From: Rugamonas apoptosis
GTDB taxonomy: Bacteria; Pseudomonadota; Gammaproteobacteria; Burkholderiales; Burkholderiaceae_D
Reading direction: 5' to 3'
DNA length: 64,000 nucleotides
Assembly: GCF_014042355.1 (NCBI RefSeq)
Contig: NZ_JACEZU010000015.1
Span: forward strand, 1-64,000
A model generated the notes under the pieces. The model saw nothing but the letters and a program-made list of their open reading frames with translations, did no database searches and was not told where the DNA came from. Positions 17,422-26,628 of this stretch are shown here, piece after piece. The translations under genes were made by a program, and so were the position numbers. Position 1 is the stretch's first letter; each line of letters starts with the position of its first letter.

Positions 17422-17507
17422 ATCTGTCAGTGTGGACCAGCGCGTGGCGCCAGGGCGGAGAATCTGACACTTTGACTCCCTGACCTTCTGACACATCACG
17501 CGACCAT

Positions 17508-17537
17508 GAAAAAAGGCTTCCCGAGGGAAGCCTTTTT
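17508..17537. terminator. Bidirectional terminator between exporter and symporter
   Basis: AAAAAGGCTTCCC pairs with GGGAAGCCTTTTT around a two-to-three-base loop, with A and T tracts on both sides. It serves the symporter gene coming from the right and probably the ABC exporter from the left. Confidence 0.88.
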
Positions 17538-17565
17538 GTTGGGCGCTGCCGCAGTTATCGGCGGC

Positions 17566-18825
17566 TTATGGCAGCGGCGCGTCGGCCAGGTCGCGGTGGA
17601 TAGGATCAACCAGTTCGCCTTCCCATTTGGCCACGACGGCGGTGGCGATGCTGTTGCCGATCACGTTGGTGGCGGAACGGGCCATGTCCAGGAAATGGTC
17701 GATACCGAGCAGCAGCACCAGGCCCGCTTCCGGAATGTTGAACTGGCCCAGGGTGGCGGCGATCACCACCAGCGAGGCGCGCGGCACGCCGGCCATGCCT
17801 TTGGAGGTCAGCATCAGCACCATCATCATGGTCATCTGCTGGCCCAGCGTCATTTCGATGCCGTAGGCCTGGGCGATGAACACGGTGGCGAAGGTGCAGT
17901 ACATCATCGAGCCGTCCAGGTTGAACGAGTAGCCGATCGGCAGCACAAAGGCGGCGATGCGGTTACGTACACCAAAGCGCTCCAGGCCTTCCAGCGTTTT
18001 CGGGTAGGCCGCTTCGCTGGACGCGGTGGAGAAGGCCAGCAGGGCAGGGCCGCGCATTTCGGCCATCAGGCCGCCGATGCGCTTACCGAGGAAGGCGAAG
18101 CCGATACCGATCAGCAGGGCCCACAGCACGGCGATACCGAAATAGAACTCGGACATGAACACGCCGTAGGTCTTGAGCACGCCCAGGCCGCTCTTGCCGA
18201 TCACGCCGGCGACAGCCGCGAACACGGCGAACGGCGCGAACTTCATCACGTAGCCCGTCACTTTCAGCATCACGTGGGCCACGCCGTCCATCGCGTCGAC
18301 CATCGGCGCCGACTTCTCGCCCACGGCGGCGGCGGCCGAACCGAAGAACAGCGAGAAGATCACGATCTGCAGGATCTCGTTCTTGCTCATGCCTTCGATG
18401 ATGGAGGCCGGCACCAGGTGGGTGACGAACTCCTTCAGCGACAGGCCGGAGGTGACGATGCCGCTGGCGGCCGTGGTGGCCGGCAGGTGGCCCAGCAGGG
18501 CGTCGCCGGGGCGGAACATGTTGACCAGTATCAGGCCCAGGGTCAGCGAAATCAGCGAGGCGATGAAGAACCAGCCCAGCGTCTTGATACCGATGCGGCC
18601 CACTTCGCTGGCGTCGCCCATGCGGGCGATACCCACCACCAGGGTGGAGAAGACCAGTGGCGCGATGATCATTTTAATCAGGCGCAGGAACAGGGTCGTC
18701 ACCAGCGACATCATGTCGGCGAATCCGGCCGGATCGGCCAGATTGAGGTTGGCCAGGTAGCCGGCGAAGATGCCCAGTACCAGCCCGACGAGAATGTAGG
18801 TGGTCAATCGGCTTTGCTTATTCAT
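17566..18825 (-). CDS. Dicarboxylate/amino acid:cation symporter (DAACS family)
   Basis: 419 residues from the ATG at 18825, preceded by AGGAAC. Family motifs are visible: the serine-rich loop FSTASSEAAYPKTLE, the GYSFNLDGSMMYC block and the substrate-site NVIGNSIATAVVAKW. Members carry glutamate, aspartate or C4-dicarboxylates with protons or sodium across the inner membrane (GltP/DctA/GltT relatives). It is divergent from a glutamate/aspartate ABC importer, which favours an acidic amino acid substrate. The two genes share a 263-base regulatory gap. Substrate assignment is inference. Confidence 0.9.
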   Translation of the reverse strand: MNKQSRLTTYILVGLVLGIFAGYLANLNLADPAGFADMMSLVTTLFLRLIKMIIAPLVFSTLVVGIARMGDASEVGRIGIKTLGWFFIASLISLTLGLILVNMFRPGDALLGHLPATTAASGIVTSGLSLKEFVTHLVPASIIEGMSKNEILQIVIFSLFFGSAAAAVGEKSAPMVDAMDGVAHVMLKVTGYVMKFAPFAVFAAVAGVIGKSGLGVLKTYGVFMSEFYFGIAVLWALLIGIGFAFLGKRIGGLMAEMRGPALLAFSTASSEAAYPKTLEGLERFGVRNRIAAFVLPIGYSFNLDGSMMYCTFATVFIAQAYGIEMTLGQQMTMMMVLMLTSKGMAGVPRASLVVIAATLGQFNIPEAGLVLLLGIDHFLDMARSATNVIGNSIATAVVAKWEGELVDPIHRDLADAPLP

Positions 18826-18874
18826 ATTGTTGAGTTCCTGTGGTAGTGTCTCTCTAACGGGGCCGGCATTGCAA

Positions 18875-18902
18875 CAGGGTCGCTGTCGCAGGGTCGCTGT
18901 CG
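18875..18902. repeat. 14-bp tandem duplication in the symporter/glt divergent region
   Basis: CAGGGTCGCTGTCG occurs twice back to back. Each copy brings a TGTCGC hexamer. The repeat sits 50-77 bases upstream of the symporter start and about 190 bases upstream of gltL. Whether it is a binding site or replication slippage cannot be decided by eye. Confidence 0.6.
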
Positions 18903-19088
18903 CCACGTAATCTCGTGCAAAATAGCTTCAAACGGCCGCAGCGACGGGACGAACGTCGAGCGATCCAGCCTTGTAAACTGATGAAACTATGAGCAAGTTC
19001 CGCAGTATCCTTGTGGGCAAGGGTGCTGTCAAGCGCGCGCGGGCGCCCGTTCGGGGCCGCGCCAGGGTCACTTTGGCGACGGAAAAGC

Positions 19089-19814
19089 ATGATAGCGATC
19101 GAAAATCTCAGCAAGTGGTACGGCCAGTTCCAGGTGCTGACCGACTGCAGCACCAGCGTGGCCAAGGGCGATGTGATGGTGATCTGCGGACCGTCCGGTT
19201 CCGGAAAATCGACCCTGATCAAAACCGTCAATGGGCTGGAGCCGTTCCAGCAGGGGACCGTGACGGTCGACGGCATCTCCGTCGGCGCACCCGCTACCGA
19301 CTTGCCGGCGCTGCGGGCGCGGATCGGCATGGTGTTCCAGAATTTCGAGCTGTTCCCCCACCTTTCCGTGCGCGACAACCTGACCCTGGGCCAGACCAAG
19401 GTGCTGGGCCGCGGCCTGGATGAAGCCACGGCGCGCGGCCTGAAGTACCTGGAGCGGGTGGGTTTGCTGGCGCAGCAGGATAAGTATCCCAACCAGCTGT
19501 CGGGCGGGCAGCAGCAACGGGTGGCCATCGCCCGCGCGCTGTCCATGGACCCGATCGCGATGCTGTTTGACGAACCCACGTCGGCGCTGGACCCGGAAAT
19601 GATCAACGAAGTGCTGGACGTGATGGTGGGCCTGGCGCAGGATGGCATGACCATGATGGTGGTGACCCACGAGATGGGCTTCGCCAAGCGGGTGGCGAAC
19701 CGGGTGGTGTTCATGGACCACGGCCGCATCCTGGAAGACTGCAGCAAGGATGAATTCTTTGGCGCGCCCCGTTCCGATCGGGCGCGCGACTTCCTGGCGC
19801 GTATTATCCACTAA
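19089..19814 (+). CDS. gltL: Glutamate/aspartate ABC importer, ATP-binding subunit
   Basis: 241 residues from the ATG at 19089. Walker A GPSGSGKSTLIKTVNGLE, signature LSGGQQQRVAIARALS, Walker B MLFDEPTSALDPE and the VTHEMGFA switch are those of polar amino acid importers (GltL/GlnQ class). The substrate binding protein and two permeases follow, so this is a full importer unit. Here the ATPase comes first, unlike the E. coli order gltI-J-K-L. The longer frame starting at 19011 has no support. Confidence 0.92.
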   Translation: MIAIENLSKWYGQFQVLTDCSTSVAKGDVMVICGPSGSGKSTLIKTVNGLEPFQQGTVTVDGISVGAPATDLPALRARIGMVFQNFELFPHLSVRDNLTLGQTKVLGRGLDEATARGLKYLERVGLLAQQDKYPNQLSGGQQQRVAIARALSMDPIAMLFDEPTSALDPEMINEVLDVMVGLAQDGMTMMVVTHEMGFAKRVANRVVFMDHGRILEDCSKDEFFGAPRSDRARDFLARIIH

Positions 19815-19882
19815 GCTCCACTAGGGGAGTAACGCGCAGTACTGTTCGCAATGGTTGGGTTTTTTCTGCTGAAGGAGGAATC

Positions 19883-20851
19883 ATGGCTGGTTCGAGTAAC
19901 GTACGTCTGTCCCTGTTCGTCCCCCTGGCTTGCGCCGCGGGCCTGTTGTTGGCGGCGCCGGCAGGCGCCGAGGAGGCCGGCGGCACGCTGGCCAAGATCA
20001 AGCGCACCGGCACCATCACGCTGGGTGTGCGCGATGGTTCCATTCCATTCTCCTATCTGGACGACAAGCAGCAGTACCAGGGCTATTCCGTCGACCTGTG
20101 CATGAAGGTGGTGGTGGCGGTGCAGAAGCAGCTGGGCATGACGGGGCTGAAGGTGCAGATGAATCCCGTCACCTCGGCCAACCGCATCCCGCTGATGGCC
20201 AACGGCACCATCGACCTTGAATGCGGCTCCACCACCAACAACGCCGAGCGCCAGAAGCAGGTGGCGTTCGCGCCCACCATGTTCGTGATCGCCAACCGGC
20301 TGCTGGCCAAGAAGTCGTCGCACATCCGCAGCCTGGCCGACATGAAGGGCAAGACCCTGGTCGCCACGGCCGGCACCACCACGCTCAAGCAGATGACGAT
20401 CCTGAACAACGAGCAGCAGCTGGGCATGACCATCGTGGTGGGCAAGGACCATCCCGAATCGTTCCTGATGCTGGAGACGGGACGGGCGGCGGCCGAGGCC
20501 AACGACGATATCCTGCTGGCCAGCCAGGTGGCCACCTCGCGCACGCCGGGCGATTACGAAATCACCAAGGAAGCGCTGTCGGTGGAGCCGTACGGCATCA
20601 TGCTGCGGCGTGACGATCCTGCCTTCAAGCAGGTGGTGGACGCGGCGCTCACGCGCTTCTATCAGACCGACGACTTCGGCAAGCTGTACACCAAGTGGTT
20701 CCAGAGTCCGATCCCACCCAAGAACATCAACCTGAACTTCCCCATGCCGCCCCAGCTCAAGGCGGTGATCGCCAAGCCGACCGACTCGCCCGATCCAGCG
20801 GCCTACGCCGAGGTGCCACCGGCGCAAAAGGCGGCCAGCCGCAGGAAGTGA
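19883..20851 (+). CDS. gltI: Glutamate/aspartate periplasmic binding protein
   Basis: 322 residues. The signal peptide ends near PAGAEEAGG. The SBP_bac_3 fold is recognisable in TLAKIKRTGTITLGVRDGSI, the GYSVDLCMKVV block and DLECGSTTNNAERQKQVAFA. This last stretch is characteristic of GltI/PEB1-type glutamate/aspartate binders. GAAGGAGG precedes the ATG, the strongest ribosome site in the operon, as fits a protein needed in excess. Its C-terminal stretch (PTDSPDPAAYAEVPPAQ) is a typical non-folded tail. Confidence 0.92.
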   Translation: MAGSSNVRLSLFVPLACAAGLLLAAPAGAEEAGGTLAKIKRTGTITLGVRDGSIPFSYLDDKQQYQGYSVDLCMKVVVAVQKQLGMTGLKVQMNPVTSANRIPLMANGTIDLECGSTTNNAERQKQVAFAPTMFVIANRLLAKKSSHIRSLADMKGKTLVATAGTTTLKQMTILNNEQQLGMTIVVGKDHPESFLMLETGRAAAEANDDILLASQVATSRTPGDYEITKEALSVEPYGIMLRRDDPAFKQVVDAALTRFYQTDDFGKLYTKWFQSPIPPKNINLNFPMPPQLKAVIAKPTDSPDPAAYAEVPPAQKAASRRK

Positions 20852-20852
20852 C

Positions 20853-21587
20853 ATGCACTACCACTGGAACTGGAGCATTTTCGGCGAGCTCTCGCCCGAC
20901 GGCGTCCATACGTATTGGGACACGCTGCTGTCGGGCCTGGGCTGGACCCTGGCCACCTCGCTGAGCGGCTGGCTGATTGCGCTGGCGCTGGGGCTGGCCG
21001 TGGGCACCTTGCGCACGCTGCCCTCGCCGTGGCTGCGGCGCCTGGGCACGGCCTACGTGGAGCTGTTTCGCAACGTGCCGCTGCTGGTGCAGATGTTCCT
21101 GTGGTTCTTCGTGATGCCGGAGATGCTGCCCCAGGCGGCGGGCGACTGGCTCAAGGCGCTGCCTAACGCGCCGTTTCTCACGGCCGTCATCTGCCTGGGC
21201 TTTTTCACGTCGGCGCGGGTGGCGGTGCAGGTCACGGCCGGCATCGAGGCGCTGGCCGGCGGGCAGCGGCGGGCCGCGCTGGCGCTGGGACTCAGCCTGC
21301 CGCAGGCCTACCGCTACGTGCTGCTGCCGCTGGCGCTGCGCATCGTGCTGCCGCCGCTGACGAGCGAATTCCTCAACATCATCAAGAACAGTTCGGTGGC
21401 GCTCACCATCGGCTTGATGGAGTTGACGGCCAGCGCGCGCGCGATCCAGGAATTCTCGTTCCAGGTGTTTGAAGCGTTTTCCGCCGCCACCGCCATCTAT
21501 GTGCTGGCCAACCTGGTGGTGATAGTCGCCATGCACTGGCTGGAGCGGCGGCTGGCGCTGCCCGGCACGTTGGGCAGGCAAGGATAA
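20853..21587 (+). CDS. gltJ: Glutamate/aspartate ABC importer permease 1
   Basis: 244 residues with several membrane helices. The permease EAA-like loop is seen in EALAGGQRRAALALGLSLPQ followed by a proline-rich turn. The start is one base after the gltI stop, so translation is coupled. It pairs with the next gene as the membrane channel. The N-terminus MHYHWNWSIF is typical of GltJ. Confidence 0.9.
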   Translation: MHYHWNWSIFGELSPDGVHTYWDTLLSGLGWTLATSLSGWLIALALGLAVGTLRTLPSPWLRRLGTAYVELFRNVPLLVQMFLWFFVMPEMLPQAAGDWLKALPNAPFLTAVICLGFFTSARVAVQVTAGIEALAGGQRRAALALGLSLPQAYRYVLLPLALRIVLPPLTSEFLNIIKNSSVALTIGLMELTASARAIQEFSFQVFEAFSAATAIYVLANLVVIVAMHWLERRLALPGTLGRQG

Positions 21588-21592
21588 GGTAA

Positions 21593-22291
21593 ATGAGCAT
21601 GTTCGCCCAATTCGACTTCGACGTCATCGCTCGCTCCTGGGTCTACCTGTTCCAGGTGGGGATGGCGTTCACGCTGGAGCTGACGCTGCTGGCCATGCTG
21701 GGCGGCGTGGCGCTGGGCACCTTGCTGGCGCTGGGGCGCATGTCGCGGCACCGGCCGCTGGCGCTGGCGGCGGCCGGCTACGTCAACCTGGTGCGGGCCG
21801 TGCCGCTGGTGCTGGTGATCTTCTGGTTCTACTTCCTGGTGCCGTATGTGGCCGCGTGGGTGATCGGCGCGGAGGAACCGGTCAAGGTGGGCACGTTCTG
21901 GTCGGCGCTGATCACGTTCACGCTGTTCCAGGCCGCCTACTACTGCGAGATCATGCGCGGCGGCATACAGGCGATCCCGCGCGGGCAGGTGCTGGCGGCG
22001 CAGGCGCTGGGGCTGGGCTACGGGCGCACCATGTGGCATATCGTGCTGCCGCAGGCGTTCCGCAACATGCTGCCGGTGCTGCTGACGCAGACCATCGTGC
22101 TGTTCCAGGACGTATCGCTGGTGTATGTGCTGTCGGTGCCCGATTTCGTCGGCGCGGCCAGCAAGGTGGCCCAGCGCGACGGACGGCTGGTGGAAATGTA
22201 CACGTTCGTGGCGGTGGTGTATTTCGCGCTGTGCTGTTTGCTGTCGTGGGCCGCGCGCCAGTTGCAGCGGCGGGTGGCGATCATAAGGTAG
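21593..22291 (+). CDS. gltK: Glutamate/aspartate ABC importer permease 2
   Basis: 232 residues. Membrane helices and the loop GIQAIPRGQVLAAQALGLGY identify the second permease of the polar amino acid family. It follows gltJ by five bases. With GltL, GltI and GltJ it completes the importer. The 89 bases between it and pyrC carry GCC-rich sequence but no convincing terminator. Confidence 0.9.
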   Translation: MSMFAQFDFDVIARSWVYLFQVGMAFTLELTLLAMLGGVALGTLLALGRMSRHRPLALAAAGYVNLVRAVPLVLVIFWFYFLVPYVAAWVIGAEEPVKVGTFWSALITFTLFQAAYYCEIMRGGIQAIPRGQVLAAQALGLGYGRTMWHIVLPQAFRNMLPVLLTQTIVLFQDVSLVYVLSVPDFVGAASKVAQRDGRLVEMYTFVAVVYFALCCLLSWAARQLQRRVAIIR

Positions 22292-22380
22292 CGGCGTGTC
22301 ATTGCAATAATGCCATCAACGCGCCGCCGCCGCCGCGACCAGTTAAAATGGCGGAATCCGCAATTTGAGAGTCCGCCGCC

Positions 22381-23433
22381 ATGTCCGATTTCGAACACAT
22401 CCCCCAGAGCCTGACCATCACCCGTCCAGATGACTGGCATTTGCACCTGCGCGACGGCGCCACCCTGGCCAGCGTGCTGCCGCACAGCGCGCGCCAGTTC
22501 GGCCGCGCCATCGTCATGCCCAACCTGAAGCCGCCCGTCACCACCACCGCCATGGCGCTGGCCTACCGCGAGCGCATCCTGGCCGCGCTGCCGCAGGGGA
22601 TGAACTTCGAGCCGCTGATGACGCTCTACCTGACCAACAACACCCCGCCCGACGAGATCGTGCGGGCCCAGGAAAGCGGCTTTATCCAGGCCGTCAAGCT
22701 GTACCCTGCCGGCGCCACCACCAATTCCGACGCCGGCGTGACCGACCTGCGCAACTGCTACAAGACGCTGGAAATGATGCAGGAAGTGGGCATGCCCTTC
22801 CTGGTCCACGGCGAAGTGACGGACCCCGATATCGACCTGTTCGACCGCGAAGCCGTCTTCATCGAGCGCGTGATGCGCCCGCTGCGCCGCGACTTCCCGG
22901 CCCTGAACGTGGTGTTCGAGCACATCACCACCAAGGACGCGGCGCAGTACGTGGCCGAAGCGGACGGCCCGATCGCGGCCACCATCACGGCCCACCACCT
23001 GCTGTACAACCGCAACGAGATCTTCAAGGGCGGTATCCGTCCCCACTACTACTGCCTGCCCGTGCTCAAGCGCGAGGAACACCGCCTGGCGCTGATGACG
23101 GCCGCCACCAGCGGCGACGAGCGCTTCTTCCTGGGCACCGACTCGGCGCCGCACGCGCAGGGCGCCAAGGAAGCGGCCTGCGGTTGCGCCGGTTGCTACA
23201 CGGCGCTGCACGCGATGGAACTGTATGCGGAAGCGTTCGAACGGGCCGGCGCGCTCGACAAGCTGGAAGCCTTCGCCAGCTTCAACGGCCCGGCCTTCTA
23301 CGGCCTGCCGCGCAATACGGACACCATCACCCTCAAGCGCGAAGCATGGGAACTGCCGGCCACGCTGCCGCTGGCCGACCAGCAGGTGGTGCCGCTCAAC
23401 GCCGGCGAAACCATCAACTGGAAGATGGTCTAA
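22381..23433 (+). CDS. pyrC: Dihydroorotase
   Basis: 350 residues, the length of the E. coli-type (class II) enzyme. The metal site HLHLRDG, the carbamylated lysine in QAVKLYPAG, and the histidine blocks LVHGEVTD, VFEHITTKDA and ITAHHLLYNRN are all present. The catalytic Asp is in FLGTDSAPHAQGAKE. It closes carbamoyl-aspartate to dihydroorotate in pyrimidine synthesis in the cytoplasm. The gene after it begins three bases from this stop. Confidence 0.95.
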   Translation: MSDFEHIPQSLTITRPDDWHLHLRDGATLASVLPHSARQFGRAIVMPNLKPPVTTTAMALAYRERILAALPQGMNFEPLMTLYLTNNTPPDEIVRAQESGFIQAVKLYPAGATTNSDAGVTDLRNCYKTLEMMQEVGMPFLVHGEVTDPDIDLFDREAVFIERVMRPLRRDFPALNVVFEHITTKDAAQYVAEADGPIAATITAHHLLYNRNEIFKGGIRPHYYCLPVLKREEHRLALMTAATSGDERFFLGTDSAPHAQGAKEAACGCAGCYTALHAMELYAEAFERAGALDKLEAFASFNGPAFYGLPRNTDTITLKREAWELPATLPLADQQVVPLNAGETINWKMV

Positions 23434-23436
23434 GGC

Positions 23437-24237
23437 GTGTTCGGCACCATCGACTGGCCGCGCCCCTGGTACCAGACCGTCGGGGCGGCGGCGGCCTTGC
23501 TGGCGCCCGGCGCCGGCAGCGAGATCGAAAAATTCAACGCGCGAGCAGCCGCGCTCGATTTATGTAATCATCAAGGATTGCCCCTGCGGTTCGTGCCGCA
23601 AAGCGCGCTGCCCGACGGTACCGCCTATGAGGAATTCATCGGCGCCACCGGCTGCGTGCCCACGCGCGACAACCTGCACGATTTCTTCAACGCCCTGGTG
23701 TGGCTCAGCTTCCCGCGCATCAAGCGGCAACTGAACGCGCTGCAGGCGGCGCAGATCGCGCGCGATGGGGTAGGCAAATCGCGCGGTCCGGCGCGCGACG
23801 CGGCCACACTGTTCGACGAGAACGCTGCCATGCTGGTGGTGCGCGACAGTGCCGCCGGCCACGCGCTGGCCGACGCGCTGCGCAACCATCAGTGGCGCGC
23901 CGCGTTCGTCGAGCAGCGCGCCAGTTTCGGTCCGGATGCAGAGGTCTGGCTGTTCGGCCATGCGCTGATGGAGAAGCTGGCGGCGCCGTACAAGGCGATC
24001 ACTGCGCATACCCGCGTGGCCGTGGCCGGCGACGATTACTTCGCGCTGGATCATGAAGGCCGGCGCGCCTGGCTGGACCAGCATGTGGCGCAGGAGCTGG
24101 CGCAGCAGGGGCTGACGACGGCCTGCTTCACGCCGCTGCCGGTGCTCGGTGTGCCGGGCTGGTGGCCGGGGCAGGACGAGAGTTTTTATGCAGACGCCAC
24201 GGTGTTCCGGCCGAAACGGGGGACGGTGGTCAACTAA
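23437..24237 (+). CDS. DUF3025 family protein
   Basis: 266 residues, starting at a GTG three bases after pyrC. The central block GCVPTRDNLHDFFNALVWL, followed by SFPRIKRQLN, matches the DUF3025 family, found mainly in beta- and gammaproteobacteria and of unknown function. No signal peptide or membrane segment is seen, so it should be cytoplasmic. Tight coupling to pyrC hints at shared expression, not necessarily at a role in pyrimidine synthesis. Confidence 0.8.
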   Translation: MFGTIDWPRPWYQTVGAAAALLAPGAGSEIEKFNARAAALDLCNHQGLPLRFVPQSALPDGTAYEEFIGATGCVPTRDNLHDFFNALVWLSFPRIKRQLNALQAAQIARDGVGKSRGPARDAATLFDENAAMLVVRDSAAGHALADALRNHQWRAAFVEQRASFGPDAEVWLFGHALMEKLAAPYKAITAHTRVAVAGDDYFALDHEGRRAWLDQHVAQELAQQGLTTACFTPLPVLGVPGWWPGQDESFYADATVFRPKRGTVVN

Positions 24238-24271
24238 GCCGCGCGGCGGCGGAAAGCGAAGCGACACGATC

Positions 24272-25267
24272 ATGAGTCAGGTAATCCGCTGGGGCATCCT
24301 GGGCACGGGCAAAATCTCGACGGCGTTCGCCACCGCCTTGCAGGACACCCCCGGCGCCAAGCTGGTGGCCGTCGCGTCGCGCAGCGCCGACAGCGCCGCC
24401 AGCTTCGGCGCCCGGTTCGGCGTGCAGCGCTGCCACGCGTCCTACCAGGGGCTGATCGACGACGACCAGGTGGACGTGGTCTACGTCGGCACCCCGCACC
24501 CCATGCACCACGAGAACGCCATGATGTGCCTGCATGGCGGCAAGGCCGTGCTGGTCGAAAAATCGTTCACCATGAACCGCAAGCAGGCCGAGGACATCAT
24601 CGCGCTGGCCCGCCGCAAGCACCTGTTCGTGATGGAAGCCATGTGGACCCGCTTCCTGCCGGCCGTGGCCGAAGCCAGGCGCATCGTCGACAGTGGCGAG
24701 ATCGGCACGCCGACCCACGTGAGCGCCGATTTCGGCTTCACCGCCACGGTTGGCCCGCAGCACCGCCTGTTCAATCCGGAGCTGGGCGGCGGCGCGCTGC
24801 TGGACCTGGGCATCTATCCGCTGTCGATGGCCTCGTTCTTCCTGGGCGAAGTGATAGCCGTGCAGGCGCAGGCCCAGATGACCGCCACCGGCGTCGACCA
24901 GCAGACCATGTTCACACTGCGCCATGATGGCGGCGGGATGTCCTCGTGCAGTTGCAGCCTGCGGGCGTGCACTCCGACCGAGCTGACCATCTCCGGCGAC
25001 AAGGGCTTCGTGCGCCTGCACGAGCGCTTCTACAACACGGAGAAGATCTCTGTCACGCTGCTGGACGGCGCCACCCGCAGCGAGCGCACGCTCACCATCC
25101 CGCGCAGCGGCAACGGCTACACGCATGAGGCGCAGGAAGTGGCACGCTGCATGCGACTGGGCCTGATCGAAAGCCCAGTCATGCCGCACGAGGAAACCCT
25201 GGCCATCATGGGCGCACTGGACGCGATCCGTGAGCAGATCGGCCTGCGCTACGGCGCCGACCAATAA
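24272..25267 (+). CDS. Gfo/Idh/MocA family oxidoreductase
   Basis: 331 residues from the ATG at 24272. The N-terminal nucleotide-binding motif is WGILGTGKISTAFA, and the family lysine-proline-like motif is seen as VLVEKSFTMN (EKxxxxN). The C-terminal substrate domain includes GGGALLDLGIYPLSMA. These motifs place it with dihydrodiol or trans-1,2-dihydrobenzene-diol and sugar dehydrogenases that use NAD(P). The substrate is unknown. The upstream frame to 24149 overlaps the DUF3025 gene and is not needed. An MFS transporter follows after 30 bases. Confidence 0.85.
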   Translation: MSQVIRWGILGTGKISTAFATALQDTPGAKLVAVASRSADSAASFGARFGVQRCHASYQGLIDDDQVDVVYVGTPHPMHHENAMMCLHGGKAVLVEKSFTMNRKQAEDIIALARRKHLFVMEAMWTRFLPAVAEARRIVDSGEIGTPTHVSADFGFTATVGPQHRLFNPELGGGALLDLGIYPLSMASFFLGEVIAVQAQAQMTATGVDQQTMFTLRHDGGGMSSCSCSLRACTPTELTISGDKGFVRLHERFYNTEKISVTLLDGATRSERTLTIPRSGNGYTHEAQEVARCMRLGLIESPVMPHEETLAIMGALDAIREQIGLRYGADQ

Positions 25268-25297
25268 CATACAAACCACAGCAAGAAGACCACCGAC

Positions 25298-26515
25298 ATG
25301 ATCACAACTTCCCGCACGCCATCGCTCAAAACCGTGCTGCTGGCCAGCGGCGTCATCCTCACCCTCGCGATGGGCGTGCGCCACGGCTTCGGCCTCTGGA
25401 TGCAGCCCATTTCGCAAGCCCACGGCTGGTCCCGTGAAACCTATTCGCTGGCGATGGCGTTGCAGAATCTGATGTGGGGCGCGTTCGGTCCCTTCGCCGG
25501 CATGGCCGCCGATCGTTTCGGCACCATGCGCGTGGTGTTGATAGGCGCCGTCAGCTACATGCTGGGACTGGTGTGGATGGCGCTGGTGAACGACGCCACC
25601 CTGTTCGTTCTTGGTTCGGGCATATTCATCGGACTGGCCCTGTCGTGCACCGCGTTCGGCGCCGTCAGCGGCATCATCGGCCGCGTGGCGCCGGTCGAAA
25701 AGCGCTCCTGGGCGTTCGGTATTTCCGGCGCGTGCAGCTCGTTCGGGCAATTCTTCATGCTGCCGGTGGCGCAGCAGCTCATCTCGTCGGCCGGCTGGCG
25801 GAGCGCTTTCTACTTGCTGGCGGCGCTGGTGATCGTGGCCATGATTCCCAGCTCTTTGTTCCTGCGCGAGCCGGAGGTGAGCCACAGCCACGGTCCGCAG
25901 CAAAGCATCGGTGAGGCGCTGCGTGAGGCGCTGGGCAACCGTTCCTTCCTGTTCCTGGTGGCCGGCTATTTCGTCTGCGGTTTCCAGGTGGTGTTCATCG
26001 GCGCGCACCTGGCCGTGTACCTGTCGGACAAGGGTATCGCCAATCCCAAGGTGGCCATGACGGCGCTGGCGCTGATTGGCCTGTTCAACATCTTCGGCTC
26101 CTACTTCGCGGGCAAGCTTGGTGGACGCCTGCCCAAGCGCATGCTGCTGGCGGCCATCTACTTCTCGCGCTCGGCGTTCATCAGCCTGTTCCTGCTGGCG
26201 CCGTTGTCGCAGTGGTCGGTGTATGTGTTCGCGGCGGCCATGGGACTGATCTGGCTGTCCACGGTGCCGCTCACCAACGGCATCATCGCCGGCATCTTCG
26301 GCGTCAAGCACATGTCCATGCTGGCCGGGGTGGTGTTCTTCTCGCACCAGGTGGGCAGCTTCCTGGGCGTATGGCTGGGCGGCTACCTGTTCGCGCGCCA
26401 GGGCAGCTACGATGTGGTGTGGGGCATCGCCATCGCGCTGGGTGTGATGGCGGCACTGGTCAACCTGCCCATCAACGAGCGTCCGGTAGTGCGGGCGCAA
26501 TTGCAGCCGGCATGA
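25298..26515 (+). CDS. MFS transporter
   Basis: 405 residues with twelve predicted membrane helices. The loop 2-3 motif appears as GMAADRFGTMRV, a form of the MFS GxxxDRxGxR signature. The N-terminal region VRHGFGLWMQPISQAHGWSR resembles the monocarboxylate/oxalate-formate antiporter-like branch. The substrate cannot be assigned. The stop overlaps the ATG of a 38-residue ORF (ATGA). Confidence 0.85.
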   Translation: MITTSRTPSLKTVLLASGVILTLAMGVRHGFGLWMQPISQAHGWSRETYSLAMALQNLMWGAFGPFAGMAADRFGTMRVVLIGAVSYMLGLVWMALVNDATLFVLGSGIFIGLALSCTAFGAVSGIIGRVAPVEKRSWAFGISGACSSFGQFFMLPVAQQLISSAGWRSAFYLLAALVIVAMIPSSLFLREPEVSHSHGPQQSIGEALREALGNRSFLFLVAGYFVCGFQVVFIGAHLAVYLSDKGIANPKVAMTALALIGLFNIFGSYFAGKLGGRLPKRMLLAAIYFSRSAFISLFLLAPLSQWSVYVFAAAMGLIWLSTVPLTNGIIAGIFGVKHMSMLAGVVFFSHQVGSFLGVWLGGYLFARQGSYDVVWGIAIALGVMAALVNLPINERPVVRAQLQPA

Positions 26516-26628
26516 AAACGTGGCTGATCCGGGTCGCGCTGGCCGTGGTGCTGGCGCTGGTGTTCGCGGCCTATCTCAAGCCGGACTTCATGCTGGATAT
26601 GGCCACCCGGCTGTACATGTGTTTTTGA
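26512..26628 (+). CDS. Small predicted membrane peptide, 38 residues
   Basis: This short frame begins in an ATGA overlap with the MFS stop and ends at the left edge of the dispersed repeat. It reads MKTWLIRVALAVVLALVF, then AAYLKPDFMLDMATRLYMCF. There is one basic N-terminal cap, one membrane helix and a conserved-looking tail. Overlap with the upstream gene and a coherent hydrophobic sequence argue for a real small inner-membrane protein, perhaps one that helps the transporter. I cannot name a family. Confidence 0.55.
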   Translation: MKTWLIRVALAVVLALVFAAYLKPDFMLDMATRLYMCF

